From: Mayfieldus sp963740555
GTDB lineage: Bacteria; Actinomycetota; Thermoleophilia; Solirubrobacterales; 70-9
Length of the DNA stretch: 64,000 nucleotides
Reading direction: 5' to 3'
Assembly (NCBI GenBank): GCA_963740555.1
Contig: CAVUES010000007.1
Coordinates: 1-64,000 of the forward strand
Shown one piece after another: positions 17,118-25,654 of the stretch (positions are counted from its first letter, which is position 1; each line of letters opens with the position of its first letter). Under the pieces are notes generated by a model, which had not been told where the DNA came from, searched no databases, and saw nothing but the letters and a program-made list of their open reading frames with translations. The translations under genes and the position numbers were made by a program.

Positions 17118-18302
17118 ATGCCTATTCGCCGCCTTGCCCTCGCGCAGGCGATCTCTTTCGCCGGTGGTACCTCGGCCTACGTCGCGCTGACCAGCGCGAT
17201 CTACTCCCGCACCGGATCGGCGGTCTGGGTGGCCGCGGTGGCCGCTGTCTCGTTCGCGCTACCGAGTCTGATCAGCCCGATCTCCGGTGCGCTCGGCGAC
17301 CGCTACGACCGCCGCGCGGTGATGATCTGCTCGGACCTGCTCGGGACTGTCTGCTTTGTGGCGCTGGCGCTCTGCTCGGCGCCGTTGGCATTGATCGGCG
17401 TGAAGACGCTCGCGGCGATCGTGGCCGCGCCGTTTCTCCCCGCTTCCGCCGCGGCCATTCCGCGCCTGGTCCCGAGCGAGCAGCTGCCGCGCGCGAACGC
17501 AACCGTGACGGCATGGGGGACCGCCGGGACGCTCGTCGGCCCCGTGCTGGGCGGGTCCGGGGCGGCACTGGTGGGCGCGGGCTGGGTCTTCGCAGCCAAT
17601 GCGCTGTCCTTCGCCATATCGGCGATGCTGATCGCGAGGCTGTCAGGAGACTTCAAGCCGATCGGCGGCGAGCGTCGCCATGAGCATCGCGGCTTGGGCG
17701 CCGGTCTGCGGTTTCTGATCCGCGATCCCCTGCTGCGACCTCTAACCCTCGGCGTCGCCCTGCTGTTCGCCGGCGTGGGAATGACTCTCCCCGCCGAGAT
17801 CGTCAGGGCGCGGGAGTTCGGGGTCGGTGCCAACGGGTACGGCCTGATGATCGCCGTTTGGGCGGCCGGAGGCCTGGTTGGGGCCCAGCTGGCAGGACGC
17901 TGGCTGCAAGCCCGGCCAGCGGGTTTGACGTTGACAGTCGCGACAGTCGGGCTGGTCGCTGGTTTCGCACTCGTCGGTGTAACGGGCTGGTTTGGCCTCC
18001 TTCTGCTCGGACTCGTCGTCGGCGGTTTCGCCGAGGCAGTAGTCGAGGTCGCCCACCAGCTCCTTCTCCAGCTCAGGACGCCGGACCCGGTGCTCAGCCG
18101 AGTCTTCGCGGCCAATGCCGCGGTGGAGCAATTCGCCCTCTCGGTGCCTCTGCTCTACAGCGGCTGGCTGGTCGACGACCTGGGTGCCCGCGCCGTCTAC
18201 GGACTTGCGGCCGGCATCTGCGCGGTCGGCCTTCTCTTCCTCGTCGATTTGGCTTTTCGTCGCCGGCAAGTATGCGAACATACGTTCGATGCGTTGGGAT
18301 GA
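17118..18302 (+). CDS. MFS transporter
   Basis: A 394-residue major facilitator with 12 predicted helices. The loop 2-3 motif GALGDRYDRRAV at about residues 53-64 is the MFS A-motif. A central basic loop near residue 190 separates the halves. It probably is a drug or metabolite exporter. A 14-base overlap joins its 3' end to the radical SAM gene, whose SOS box lies inside this coding region. Confidence 0.82.
   Translation: MPIRRLALAQAISFAGGTSAYVALTSAIYSRTGSAVWVAAVAAVSFALPSLISPISGALGDRYDRRAVMICSDLLGTVCFVALALCSAPLALIGVKTLAAIVAAPFLPASAAAIPRLVPSEQLPRANATVTAWGTAGTLVGPVLGGSGAALVGAGWVFAANALSFAISAMLIARLSGDFKPIGGERRHEHRGLGAGLRFLIRDPLLRPLTLGVALLFAGVGMTLPAEIVRAREFGVGANGYGLMIAVWAAGGLVGAQLAGRWLQARPAGLTLTVATVGLVAGFALVGVTGWFGLLLLGLVVGGFAEAVVEVAHQLLLQLRTPDPVLSRVFAANAAVEQFALSVPLLYSGWLVDDLGARAVYGLAAGICAVGLLFLVDLAFRRRQVCEHTFDALG
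18275..18288. promoter_or_regulatory. LexA (SOS) box in front of the radical SAM gene
   Basis: CGAACATACGTTCG is a perfect palindrome with arms CGAAC/GTTCG and a 4-bp spacer, matching the actinobacterial/Gram-positive LexA box. It ends at the base before the start codon at 18289. LexA bound here would block initiation and release the gene on DNA damage. Confidence 0.8.
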
Positions 18303-19284
18303 GCAGAGAGTCGAGGCGGAGCGGGAGCGCCCTCTGCCAGGCCTCGCGGTGGACGCGGTGCGGACCTTCGACGCTCCGGAAGCGCTCGGGATCCGCTTTC
18401 ACGAGGTGCGCGCGAAGTCGACCCTGAACCACGTACCCAACGCCCCCTTCGGCTTCAACTGGACGATCAACCTCTATCGAGGATGCGTTCATGCCTGTAC
18501 TTATTGTTTTGCTCGTCGGACGCACCGATATCTCGATCTCGACGCCGGCCGCGATTTCGAGCGCGAGATCGTTGTCAAGGTCAACGCGCCGGAGGTTTTG
18601 CGCGCCGAGCTGGCTCGTCGCTCCTGGAAACGCGACCTGGTCGCGATCGGGACCAACACCGATCCCTACCAATGGTGCGAGGGTCGCTACAAGCTGATGC
18701 CGCCGGTGCTGGAGGCGCTGCACGAAGCCGATACCCCGGTCTCGGTGTTGAGCAAGTCGCCGCTCGTGCTGCGCGACCTCGACCTGTACGTCGAGATGGC
18801 GCAGGCCGCCGGCGCCTCGGTCAACCTCTCGGTCCCCACCCTCGACGAGAAGGTGTGGAGGGCGACCGAGCCCCACACGCCGCACCCACGGGCACGCCTG
18901 GAGGCGGTGGCGGAGCTGAACGGCAAGGGCGTCAGCTCCGGAGTGCTGGTTGCGCCGCTGATGCCGGGGATCAACGACGCGCCGGAGCAGGTCGAGCCAA
19001 TCGTCGAGATCGCGCGCGAGGCGGGCGCGAGCTTCGTCGGCTGCTCGGCGCTTCACCTGCGCGACGAGGTCCGCGACGTCTTCTTTGGCTGGCTCGAGGC
19101 GAAGCGCCCGGACCTGATCCCGCGCTACGAGAAGCTCTACTCACGCGGCGCCTACCTGCCGACCAGGGAGCGAACCCGGCTGGGCAACCTCGTCAAGGGG
19201 TGGGGGATGCGCCGGAGGCACTCCTCCACGGATGGCCCGCCCCACAGGGCCCGCGGCCGGGTGCCCCAGGGAAAGCTCTTCTAG
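18289..19284 (+). CDS. Rv2578c-family radical SAM protein, SOS-regulated
   Basis: A 331-residue radical SAM enzyme. YRGCVHACTYCFAR holds the C-x3-C-x2-C iron-sulfur site at about residues 67-74. AIGTNTDPYQWCEGRYKL and VLSKSPLVLRDLDL are typical of this family, which resembles spore photoproduct lyase and is annotated after Rv2578c of Mycobacterium tuberculosis. The reaction is unknown. The start ATG at 18289 immediately follows a LexA box and has no Shine-Dalgarno, so the transcript may be leaderless. This points to a DNA-damage role. Its end overlaps the convergent glycosyltransferase by four bases. Confidence 0.87.
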   Translation: MRWDEQRVEAERERPLPGLAVDAVRTFDAPEALGIRFHEVRAKSTLNHVPNAPFGFNWTINLYRGCVHACTYCFARRTHRYLDLDAGRDFEREIVVKVNAPEVLRAELARRSWKRDLVAIGTNTDPYQWCEGRYKLMPPVLEALHEADTPVSVLSKSPLVLRDLDLYVEMAQAAGASVNLSVPTLDEKVWRATEPHTPHPRARLEAVAELNGKGVSSGVLVAPLMPGINDAPEQVEPIVEIAREAGASFVGCSALHLRDEVRDVFFGWLEAKRPDLIPRYEKLYSRGAYLPTRERTRLGNLVKGWGMRRRHSSTDGPPHRARGRVPQGKLF

Positions 19285-20501
19285 ACCAGTAGTTCTTCCA
19301 GTGCGTCCGCCGCCGCTGGCGCTCCGCCGGCGTGTCGGAAAGCCTCGGCGATCCGCTTCGCGCCCTCGCGCTTTCCCATCGCCTCTCGCACCGCGGCGCG
19401 CAGGCGCGCGGGGTTCAGGCGGGGGCCGGGCAGGCGGGTCCCGGCGCCGGAGACCTCGACTCGACGGGCGACCTCGAACTGATCACGGCCGAACGGCACG
19501 GCACAGACCGGGGTCCCGGCGGCCAGTGACTTCTGGGTGATGTTGGCGCCGCCGTGACAGACGACGCAAGACGCCTGCTCCACCAGAGGACGGTGGGGAA
19601 GAAAGCGTTCGAGGCGGGCGTTTGCGGGAGGGTCGAAGCGGGAGGGGTCGACCGCGGCGGTCGTCGCGACGATGAACACGTCTTCTCCGGCCAGCGCCTC
19701 CAGCGCCGTGCCTACCAGCCTGCCGTCGTCCTGAAAATCGGTCGAAGTGGTCACCAACACGAGCGGCTTGTCGATTTCGTCGAGCCATTGTGGCCTGGCG
19801 GCGGGCGGGTCCCAGAGGCCGGGTCCGACGAGGCGATAGTTAGGAGGCCAGCTTGCGTGCGGATACTCGAACGGCTCCGCCGTGTAGTGGACGACCAACG
19901 GCGCGGCGAGGAATCCCTCAGCGATGCTCCGGCGCGGTGGAAGGCCAAGGCGGGCGCGAAGCGGGTTGGCCCGGGAACGGACTCTGCGCTCCAACGGTGC
20001 GAAGGCCAGCCTCCGAATCATCCAGTCGCGAAGGCGACCGACTCGGTCCTTTCGCGGCGCCAGGCCGGGTCCAAACGGCGGGGCATCGGGCGACGGGACC
20101 TGCGGCATGGTGGACGAGTAGATCGCCCAGGGTAGACGCGACGCCTCGGCGGCGAATGCGGCTCCGAAGCTGTTCGCATCCACGAACAGTGCATCGGGGA
20201 GTTCCTCATCGACCGCCTTCTGCAGGTCGCCGACCGCGTATTCGGCCCGTTCGGCGAAGCGTTCCATCATCCGGCGCGCAGCGCCGGAAGGGGTACGAGC
20301 GCGCCAGTCGTCCAGCTCGATCGCCTCGATCGCGGGATCGACCGGGGCCGCCGATAGCCCGAGGCCGGAGAGATTCTCGACCTCCGCGGCGAGCGTTCTG
20401 ACCGCAACCCGATGCCCTCGGTCACGGAGCACCTCGCTCGTCGGCACGACCGGATAGAGATGCCCCCGCGCAGGGGCTGTGTAGACGAGGAAGCGGGCCA
20501 T
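19281..20501 (-). CDS. GT1-family (UGT/macrolide-type) glycosyltransferase
   Basis: A 406-residue GT-B enzyme. The N-terminal acceptor domain opens RFLVYTAPARGHLYPVVP. The C-terminal donor domain carries VVCHGGANITQKSLAAGTPVCAVPFGRDQ, the nucleotide-sugar signature of UGT and macrolide glycosyltransferases. It should transfer a sugar to a small hydrophobic acceptor in the cytoplasm. No polyketide or terpenoid cluster is adjacent, so the acceptor is unknown. Confidence 0.87.
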   Translation of the reverse strand: MARFLVYTAPARGHLYPVVPTSEVLRDRGHRVAVRTLAAEVENLSGLGLSAAPVDPAIEAIELDDWRARTPSGAARRMMERFAERAEYAVGDLQKAVDEELPDALFVDANSFGAAFAAEASRLPWAIYSSTMPQVPSPDAPPFGPGLAPRKDRVGRLRDWMIRRLAFAPLERRVRSRANPLRARLGLPPRRSIAEGFLAAPLVVHYTAEPFEYPHASWPPNYRLVGPGLWDPPAARPQWLDEIDKPLVLVTTSTDFQDDGRLVGTALEALAGEDVFIVATTAAVDPSRFDPPANARLERFLPHRPLVEQASCVVCHGGANITQKSLAAGTPVCAVPFGRDQFEVARRVEVSGAGTRLPGPRLNPARLRAAVREAMGKREGAKRIAEAFRHAGGAPAAADALEELLV

Positions 20502-20542
20502 GGCGGCCGGCGAAGCCTATTGCCGGCCGGGCGCCCGCAGAG

Positions 20543-21493
20543 CTAAGTCTGCTCGAGCTCCTCGAAGCGGCACTCGCGCGGTTCCTTGTCGTCGCGAAAG
20601 CGCAGGAACCGTGTCCCGTGGCGGATCCGCCCTGCGGCTGCGTGGTCGTAGCCGACCTCGATCACCAGCTCCGGGCGTAGCGCAACCCACTCGAGGTCGC
20701 GATCACCGGCCCAGCGGCTCGGCTCGGCGCTGCCGTGCTCGCCGGTCTCCAGTGGAGCGAGCATCTTGCGCAGGCTTCGCTTCGTGGAAGCCGTGAACCC
20801 CGAGATGTGCCCCACCGGCCGCAAATCTCCGCCGTCGTAGAGGCCGAGGATCAGCGAGCCGACCGTGCCCTCCTCCTTGCCCGGGCGCCAGCCGAGCACC
20901 ACGCAGTCGATCGTCCGCTCCCTCTTCACCTTCGCCATCCCCTTGCGCTTGCCCGGCATGTAGGGGGCATCGAGCTGCTTGGCGACCACGCCCTCGGAGG
21001 TGCGCAGCCACTCGCCCGCCTCGGCCGTGTCGGTGGTCAGCGGGGTCAGCTCGACGCTCGAGTTGCGCTTCGCCAACGCCTCGAGCCGCTGGCGGCGCTC
21101 GCGCAGCGGCAGCTTCAGCAGCTTCTCGTCGCCCTCGGCGAGAAGGTCGAAGGCGACGTAGTCGGCGGGGATCTCCTCCGACAGCAGCTTGATCCGCGAC
21201 TCGGCGGGGTGGAGGCGCATCTGGAGCGAATCGAAGACCGGGTTGCCGTCGGCATCTCGGATCACCAGCTCGCCATCGATCACGTAGCGACCGGACGGGA
21301 AGCTCAGCTCGGGGAAGTAGCGCGAGAGGGGCTTGCCGCTTCGCGATTGGATGTAGGACTCCTTGCCGTCGACGAAGACGATCGCGCGAAAGCCGTCCAG
21401 CTTCGGCTCGTAGGCCCACTCCTCTCCCTCCGGGAGCTGCTTGCGGGTCAACGCCAGCTGCGGCTTGATCGGGGGCTTCAGCGGCAGCTTCAC
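20543..21493 (-). CDS. ATP-dependent DNA ligase (LigC/LigD-type ligase domain)
   Basis: A 316-residue ligase with nucleotidyltransferase and OB domains. Motif I is EPKLDGFRAIV (catalytic Lys about residue 31), motif III YVIDGELVIRD, motif IIIa VAFDLLA, motif IV EGVVAKQLDAPY and motif V CVVLGWRPG. All key residues are present, so it should seal nicks using ATP. Length and lack of polymerase or phosphoesterase domains resemble mycobacterial LigC. It lies 28 bases downstream of the phosphoesterase/pseudo-ligase gene on the same strand, so the two are probably cotranscribed. No Ku gene is in the window. Confidence 0.9.
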   Translation of the reverse strand: MKLPLKPPIKPQLALTRKQLPEGEEWAYEPKLDGFRAIVFVDGKESYIQSRSGKPLSRYFPELSFPSGRYVIDGELVIRDADGNPVFDSLQMRLHPAESRIKLLSEEIPADYVAFDLLAEGDEKLLKLPLRERRQRLEALAKRNSSVELTPLTTDTAEAGEWLRTSEGVVAKQLDAPYMPGKRKGMAKVKRERTIDCVVLGWRPGKEEGTVGSLILGLYDGGDLRPVGHISGFTASTKRSLRKMLAPLETGEHGSAEPSRWAGDRDLEWVALRPELVIEVGYDHAAAGRIRHGTRFLRFRDDKEPRECRFEELEQT

Positions 21494-21521
21494 GAGCGCA
21501 CCTTCGCCGATCCCGGTGGCC

Positions 21522-22604
21522 TCACGCTTCGACCTTTATCCAGGCATCGCTGCGGCGACCGGGCTCATAGGCGGAGTCGAGCCGCTTCGCCACCAGGCCG
21601 GCCAGGCGGCGCTCCCGCGCCGCGGCGAGCAGGCTCTGCCCGTCGCCGCGGTGGTAGGAGGGTGTCTGCCACGCCTCTCCCTCCAGCTCCAGCGCCTCGA
21701 GCCGGCGCCGGCGCTCCTCGTAGGTCGAATCGAGCAGCAGGTGCCCGTCGACGAACAGCAGGTCGAAGAGCATCAGCGTCGCCGGCTGCTGGCGCGACAG
21801 CCGGCCGGCAACGGACTGCGAGCCGGCCCGCTTGCGCTCCCGCAGGCCGGTGGGGGAGGGGCGAGCCCCCTCGTCGAGGACCACGATCTCGCCGTCGAGC
21901 ACCGCCTCGGTCGACCCCAGGGCTCGCGCGATCCGGCGCAGCTCCGGGAAGCGGCCGATCAGCCCGTCGACGCCGCGGGCCTCGGCCTTGCGGATGTGCC
22001 CCGGCTCGCACCAGAGCATCGTCCGCAGGCCGCCCCAGGCGATCTCGTAGCCGAACTCCGCCTCGTCTGTCGGCAGCGGGCCGCGGCGGGGCAGCATCGG
22101 GCGCAGGTCGTCGGGCATCAGGGCCCACTCAGGGTCGACTGGCGGGTCCATGCGATGGATGATCCAGTTCTTGCCGCCGGTCTGAAAGAGGGCGTAGCGC
22201 CCCGACATCCGCTCGCCGTCGAATGTGGCGATCACCTCGTCGTCGCGCAGCTTCTCCGCCTCATACGTCCCCGAGTCCCAGATCGTCATCTCGCCGGCGC
22301 CGTACTCGCCGGCCGGGATCTCGCCATGGAAGTCGATGTATTCGAGCGGATGGTCCTCGGTGTGCACCGCCAGCCGGTTCGCGGCCCGATCCGGAAGCTG
22401 CGGCACGCCGCGGGGAAGCGCCCAGGAGAGCAGGACGCCGTCGTGCTCGAGCCGCAGGTCCCAGTGCAGGTTGCGGGCGTCGTGCTGGTGGACAACGAAG
22501 CGACCGCTTGCCGCCGGTGCCTCACGGCGGCCGCCTTCGCCGCGCGGCTCGGTCGTGCGGTCGAAGTCGCGCTTGGCGCGGTACTGCTCGAGCTTGCGGG
22601 CCAT
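21522..22604 (-). CDS. LigD-type 3'-phosphoesterase fused to a catalytically dead ligase domain
   Basis: A 360-residue protein. Residues about 25-165 form a LigD-like 3'-phosphoesterase: FVVHQHDARNLHWDLRLE supplies the His/Asp metal ligands and YGAGEMTIWDSGTYE the second block. Residues about 190-360 resemble a ligase nucleotidyltransferase domain, but motif I reads YEIAWGGLR where active enzymes have E-V-K-W-D-G-x-R. The nucleophilic Lys is Ala. Motif IV reads AGLVAKR, losing its Glu. The protein stops at motif V (AWIKVEA), so the OB domain is absent. It probably trims 3' ends while the neighbouring gene ligates. Confidence 0.83.
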   Translation of the reverse strand: MARKLEQYRAKRDFDRTTEPRGEGGRREAPAASGRFVVHQHDARNLHWDLRLEHDGVLLSWALPRGVPQLPDRAANRLAVHTEDHPLEYIDFHGEIPAGEYGAGEMTIWDSGTYEAEKLRDDEVIATFDGERMSGRYALFQTGGKNWIIHRMDPPVDPEWALMPDDLRPMLPRRGPLPTDEAEFGYEIAWGGLRTMLWCEPGHIRKAEARGVDGLIGRFPELRRIARALGSTEAVLDGEIVVLDEGARPSPTGLRERKRAGSQSVAGRLSRQQPATLMLFDLLFVDGHLLLDSTYEERRRRLEALELEGEAWQTPSYHRGDGQSLLAAARERRLAGLVAKRLDSAYEPGRRSDAWIKVEA

Positions 22605-22639
22605 GACCCCAGACTAGGGCCAGTTTCGCGCCAGCGGAC

Positions 22640-23641
22640 CTAGACCTTGGCGTTGCGCGGGTGATGGCAGGCGGCGATGCGTCCCCTGCCGTAGGGCTCG
22701 AGCTGCGGCTCGACTTCCGAGCAGATCTCGGTCGCCCATGGGCAACGGGTGTGGAAGCGGCAGGCGGAGGGCGGGTCGACGGGACTGGGGACGTCGCCCT
22801 CGAGGACCATCGGCTCTCGCGCCTTGTTCTCCCTCGGGTCGGGGATCGGCACCGCGGAGAGCAGGGCGACCGTGTAGGGGTGGACCGGGTTGGCGTACAG
22901 CTGATCGGCCGGCGCCGTCTCGACGATCTTCCCCAGATACATGACGGCGATCCGGTCGGAGACGTGGCGCACCACCCCGAGGTCATGGGCGACGAATATG
23001 TAGGTGAGCCCGAATTCGTCCTGGAGGTCGTCGAGCAGGTTGATGATCTGAGCCTGGATCGAGACGTCGAGCGCCGAGACCGGCTCATCGGCGACGATCA
23101 GCTTCGGCTTCAGGGCCAGCGCACGGGCGATGCCGATCCGCTGCCGCTGTCCGCCCGAGAACTCATGCGGGTAACGGTTGTAGTGCTCGGAGCTGAGCCC
23201 GACCCGCTCCAGCAGCTCCTGCACCTCCCGCTTCAACTGGTTGCCGGATGCCACTCCCTGCAGGCGCAGCGGGTCGCCGACGATCTGCCCCACCCGCTTG
23301 CGGGGATTGAGCGACGCGTAGGGGTCCTGGAAGATCATCTGCATATCGCGCCGCACGGGGCGCAACTCGCGGCGCGAGAGGCCGATCAGCTCGCGGCCCT
23401 GGAAGCGAACCGAGCCCGAGGTCGGCGTCAGCAGCTGAAGCAGCGTCCGGCAGAGGGTTGACTTCCCGCAGCCGGATTCGCCGACCAGGCCCAGGGTCTC
23501 GCCCTCGTTGACCATCAGGCTGACGTCGTCGACGGCCTTCACGGTCGCAACCTCGCGGTCGATCAGCACCCCAGCCTTGATCGGGAAGTACTTGACCAGG
23601 TTGTCGATCTCGAGCAGCGGTGCGTCGCCGTTGCTGCTCAT
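22640..23641 (-). CDS. oligopeptide/dipeptide ABC transporter ATPase (OppF/DppF type)
   Basis: A 333-residue ABC ATPase. GLVGESGCGKST is Walker A (about residues 54-65), EFSGGQRQRIGIARAL the signature and LIVADEPVSALDVS Walker B. The C-terminal extension CRFHTRCPWATEIC carries the Cys motif that binds an iron-sulfur cluster in OppD/OppF proteins. It pairs with the upstream ATPase, overlapping it by four bases, as last gene of the peptide importer operon. Confidence 0.92.
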   Translation of the reverse strand: MSSNGDAPLLEIDNLVKYFPIKAGVLIDREVATVKAVDDVSLMVNEGETLGLVGESGCGKSTLCRTLLQLLTPTSGSVRFQGRELIGLSRRELRPVRRDMQMIFQDPYASLNPRKRVGQIVGDPLRLQGVASGNQLKREVQELLERVGLSSEHYNRYPHEFSGGQRQRIGIARALALKPKLIVADEPVSALDVSIQAQIINLLDDLQDEFGLTYIFVAHDLGVVRHVSDRIAVMYLGKIVETAPADQLYANPVHPYTVALLSAVPIPDPRENKAREPMVLEGDVPSPVDPPSACRFHTRCPWATEICSEVEPQLEPYGRGRIAACHHPRNAKV

Positions 23642-24669
23642 GCGACCGGTGCCTCCAACCCAATTCTTCCCTCGACGACGCGCAGTGCACGCTTGTCCTC
23701 CACGCTCTTCCAGCAGCGGTCGAGATGCTCGGGCGCCTCTGGAATCCGCGCCTCGAGCGGTGGCACCTGCTCACAGCGAGCGAAGGCGTGCGGGCAGCGG
23801 GGCCGGAAATGGCAGCCCTTCGGCGGCGCCAGCAGCGAAGGGGGCAGGCCGCGGATCTGGGGCAGGCGCTGCGGCCGCGGCTGGTCGAGGCGGGTCAGCG
23901 AGCCCATCAAGCCCCAGGTGTAGGGGTGTTGCGGGTCGTAGAAGATCTCGTCGAGGGTTCCATGCTCGACCACCCGCCCGCCGTACATGACCACGACCCG
24001 GTCGGCGATCTCGGCGACCACACCGAGGTCGTGGGTGATCAGGATCACCGACAGCCCGCGATCGCGGTTGATCTGCTCGAGCAAGCGAATGATCTGCGCC
24101 TGGATGGTCACGTCGAGCGCCGTCGTCGGCTCGTCGGCGATCAGCAGCGCCGGCTCGAGCGACAGGCCCATCGCGATCATCGCGCGCTGGCGCATCCCAC
24201 CCGAGAACTCGTGCGGGTAGTCGCGGACCCGCCGCTCGGGGTTGGGGATGCCGACCGAGCGCAGGAGCTCGACCGCCCTCTCGAGTGCTTCGCTTTTGGT
24301 GACGTCGCGATGGGCGCGGATTGCTTCGGCTATCTGGTTGCCCACCCGGTAGACAGGGTTGAGCGATGTCATCGGGTCCTGGAAGACCATCGCGATCTCC
24401 TCACCCCGGATCCCCTGCATATCCCGTTCGCTGGTGTTGACCAGTTCCCGCCCGTCGAACCGGACGCTGCCCTCGATATGCGCGTTGTTGCCGCGAGTGA
24501 GGCCGATCAGCGTCTGCGCCGTGACGCTCTTGCCGCTGCCCGACTCGCCGACGATCGCCAGCACCTCGCCCTTGGCGAGCTCGAACGAGACTCCGTCGAC
24601 CGCGCGTAGCAGGCCGTCTTCGGTGTTGAAGCCGACCCGCAGGTCGGATACTGAAAGCAACGCGCTCAT
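23638..24669 (-). CDS. oligopeptide/dipeptide ABC transporter ATPase (OppD/DppD type)
   Basis: A 343-residue ABC ATPase. AIVGESGSGKSVTAQ is Walker A, EFSGGMRQRAMIAMGL the signature, LLIADEPTTALDVT Walker B, and CHFRPRCPHAFARC the C-terminal Cys motif. I use ATG 24669, eight codons inside the longest frame, because GAGAG lies at proper distance and the start then clears the permease stop. Confidence 0.92.
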   Translation of the reverse strand: MSALLSVSDLRVGFNTEDGLLRAVDGVSFELAKGEVLAIVGESGSGKSVTAQTLIGLTRGNNAHIEGSVRFDGRELVNTSERDMQGIRGEEIAMVFQDPMTSLNPVYRVGNQIAEAIRAHRDVTKSEALERAVELLRSVGIPNPERRVRDYPHEFSGGMRQRAMIAMGLSLEPALLIADEPTTALDVTIQAQIIRLLEQINRDRGLSVILITHDLGVVAEIADRVVVMYGGRVVEHGTLDEIFYDPQHPYTWGLMGSLTRLDQPRPQRLPQIRGLPPSLLAPPKGCHFRPRCPHAFARCEQVPPLEARIPEAPEHLDRCWKSVEDKRALRVVEGRIGLEAPVA

Positions 24670-24676
24670 TCGGCTC

Positions 24677-25654
24677 TCACACCGCCACAACTGCCTCGGT
24701 ACCGAGGCGGATGCGGGGATCGAGGTAGGCGTAGGCGATGTCGACGAGCGCGTTGAAGAAGACGATGAAGAAGGCGCCGAGCATGGTCACAGCCATGATC
24801 GGGGGCAGGTCCTGGTTGCTGAGTGCCTGCGCCGCGAAGTACCCGACCCCATGGATGTTGAAGATCGACTCGATCACGAGGTCGCCGCCGCCGAGCACTG
24901 CCCCGAAGTCGAGGCCGAAGATCGTCACGATAGGAATCAGCGCATTACGGAGCACATGGCGGAGACGGACTTGGCGCTCGTTCAATCCCTTGGCTCGCGC
25001 GGTTCGCACATAGTCCTCGTTCATCACGTCGAGCATGTTGGAGCGCAGCACGCGGCTGTAGAACCCGATGTAGAGCACCGTCAGGGCGAACCACGGCAGG
25101 ATCAGGTGCTTGGCCCAGCCGAACGGGTCCTGGGTCAACGGCACATAGCCGCCGTTGGGGAACCAGGTGAGCTTGAAGGTGAAGTAGTAGAGGAGGAAGG
25201 AGGCGAGCAGGAACACCGGCATCGAGATCCCGACCAGAGCAGCGACGGTCAACCCCTTGTCCGTGAACCCACCCGCGCGGACTGCGGATAAGTATCCGAA
25301 AACGATGCCAAAGAACAGCCAGAGGACGGCCGCGCCGATGATCACCGAGAAGGTGGCGGGAATCCCTCGTTTGATCTCATCGTCGACATTGAGCGTGCTC
25401 GAGTAGGAGACCAGGGTGCCGGTGAAGATCTTCTTCATCATCGTCGTGTACTGGACCGGCAGCGACTTGTCGAAGCCGAAGTCCTTCTTCACGTTCTTGA
25501 TCAGATCTGGGGTGGCGTTCTTGCCGGCGATCCGCCGCGCCGCGGCGTCGGTGCCGCCGCCCGGCGCGACCATGAAGACCAGGAACACGAGCACCGAGCA
25601 GGCGAACAGAACCAGAACCATTCCGACCAGCCGCCTGACGATGAAGCGCAGCAT
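24677..25654 (-). CDS. peptide ABC transporter permease (OppB/DppB type)
   Basis: A 325-residue permease. It opens MLRFIVRRLVGMVLVLFACSVLVF, the typical first helix of DppB/OppB. The EAA-like loop YVRTARAKGLNERQVRLRHVLRNALIPIVT contacts the ATPase. Six helices are predicted. Its start overlaps the stop of the upstream permease gene. It forms the channel together with that protein. Confidence 0.92.
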   Translation of the reverse strand: MLRFIVRRLVGMVLVLFACSVLVFLVFMVAPGGGTDAAARRIAGKNATPDLIKNVKKDFGFDKSLPVQYTTMMKKIFTGTLVSYSSTLNVDDEIKRGIPATFSVIIGAAVLWLFFGIVFGYLSAVRAGGFTDKGLTVAALVGISMPVFLLASFLLYYFTFKLTWFPNGGYVPLTQDPFGWAKHLILPWFALTVLYIGFYSRVLRSNMLDVMNEDYVRTARAKGLNERQVRLRHVLRNALIPIVTIFGLDFGAVLGGGDLVIESIFNIHGVGYFAAQALSNQDLPPIMAVTMLGAFFIVFFNALVDIAYAYLDPRIRLGTEAVVAV

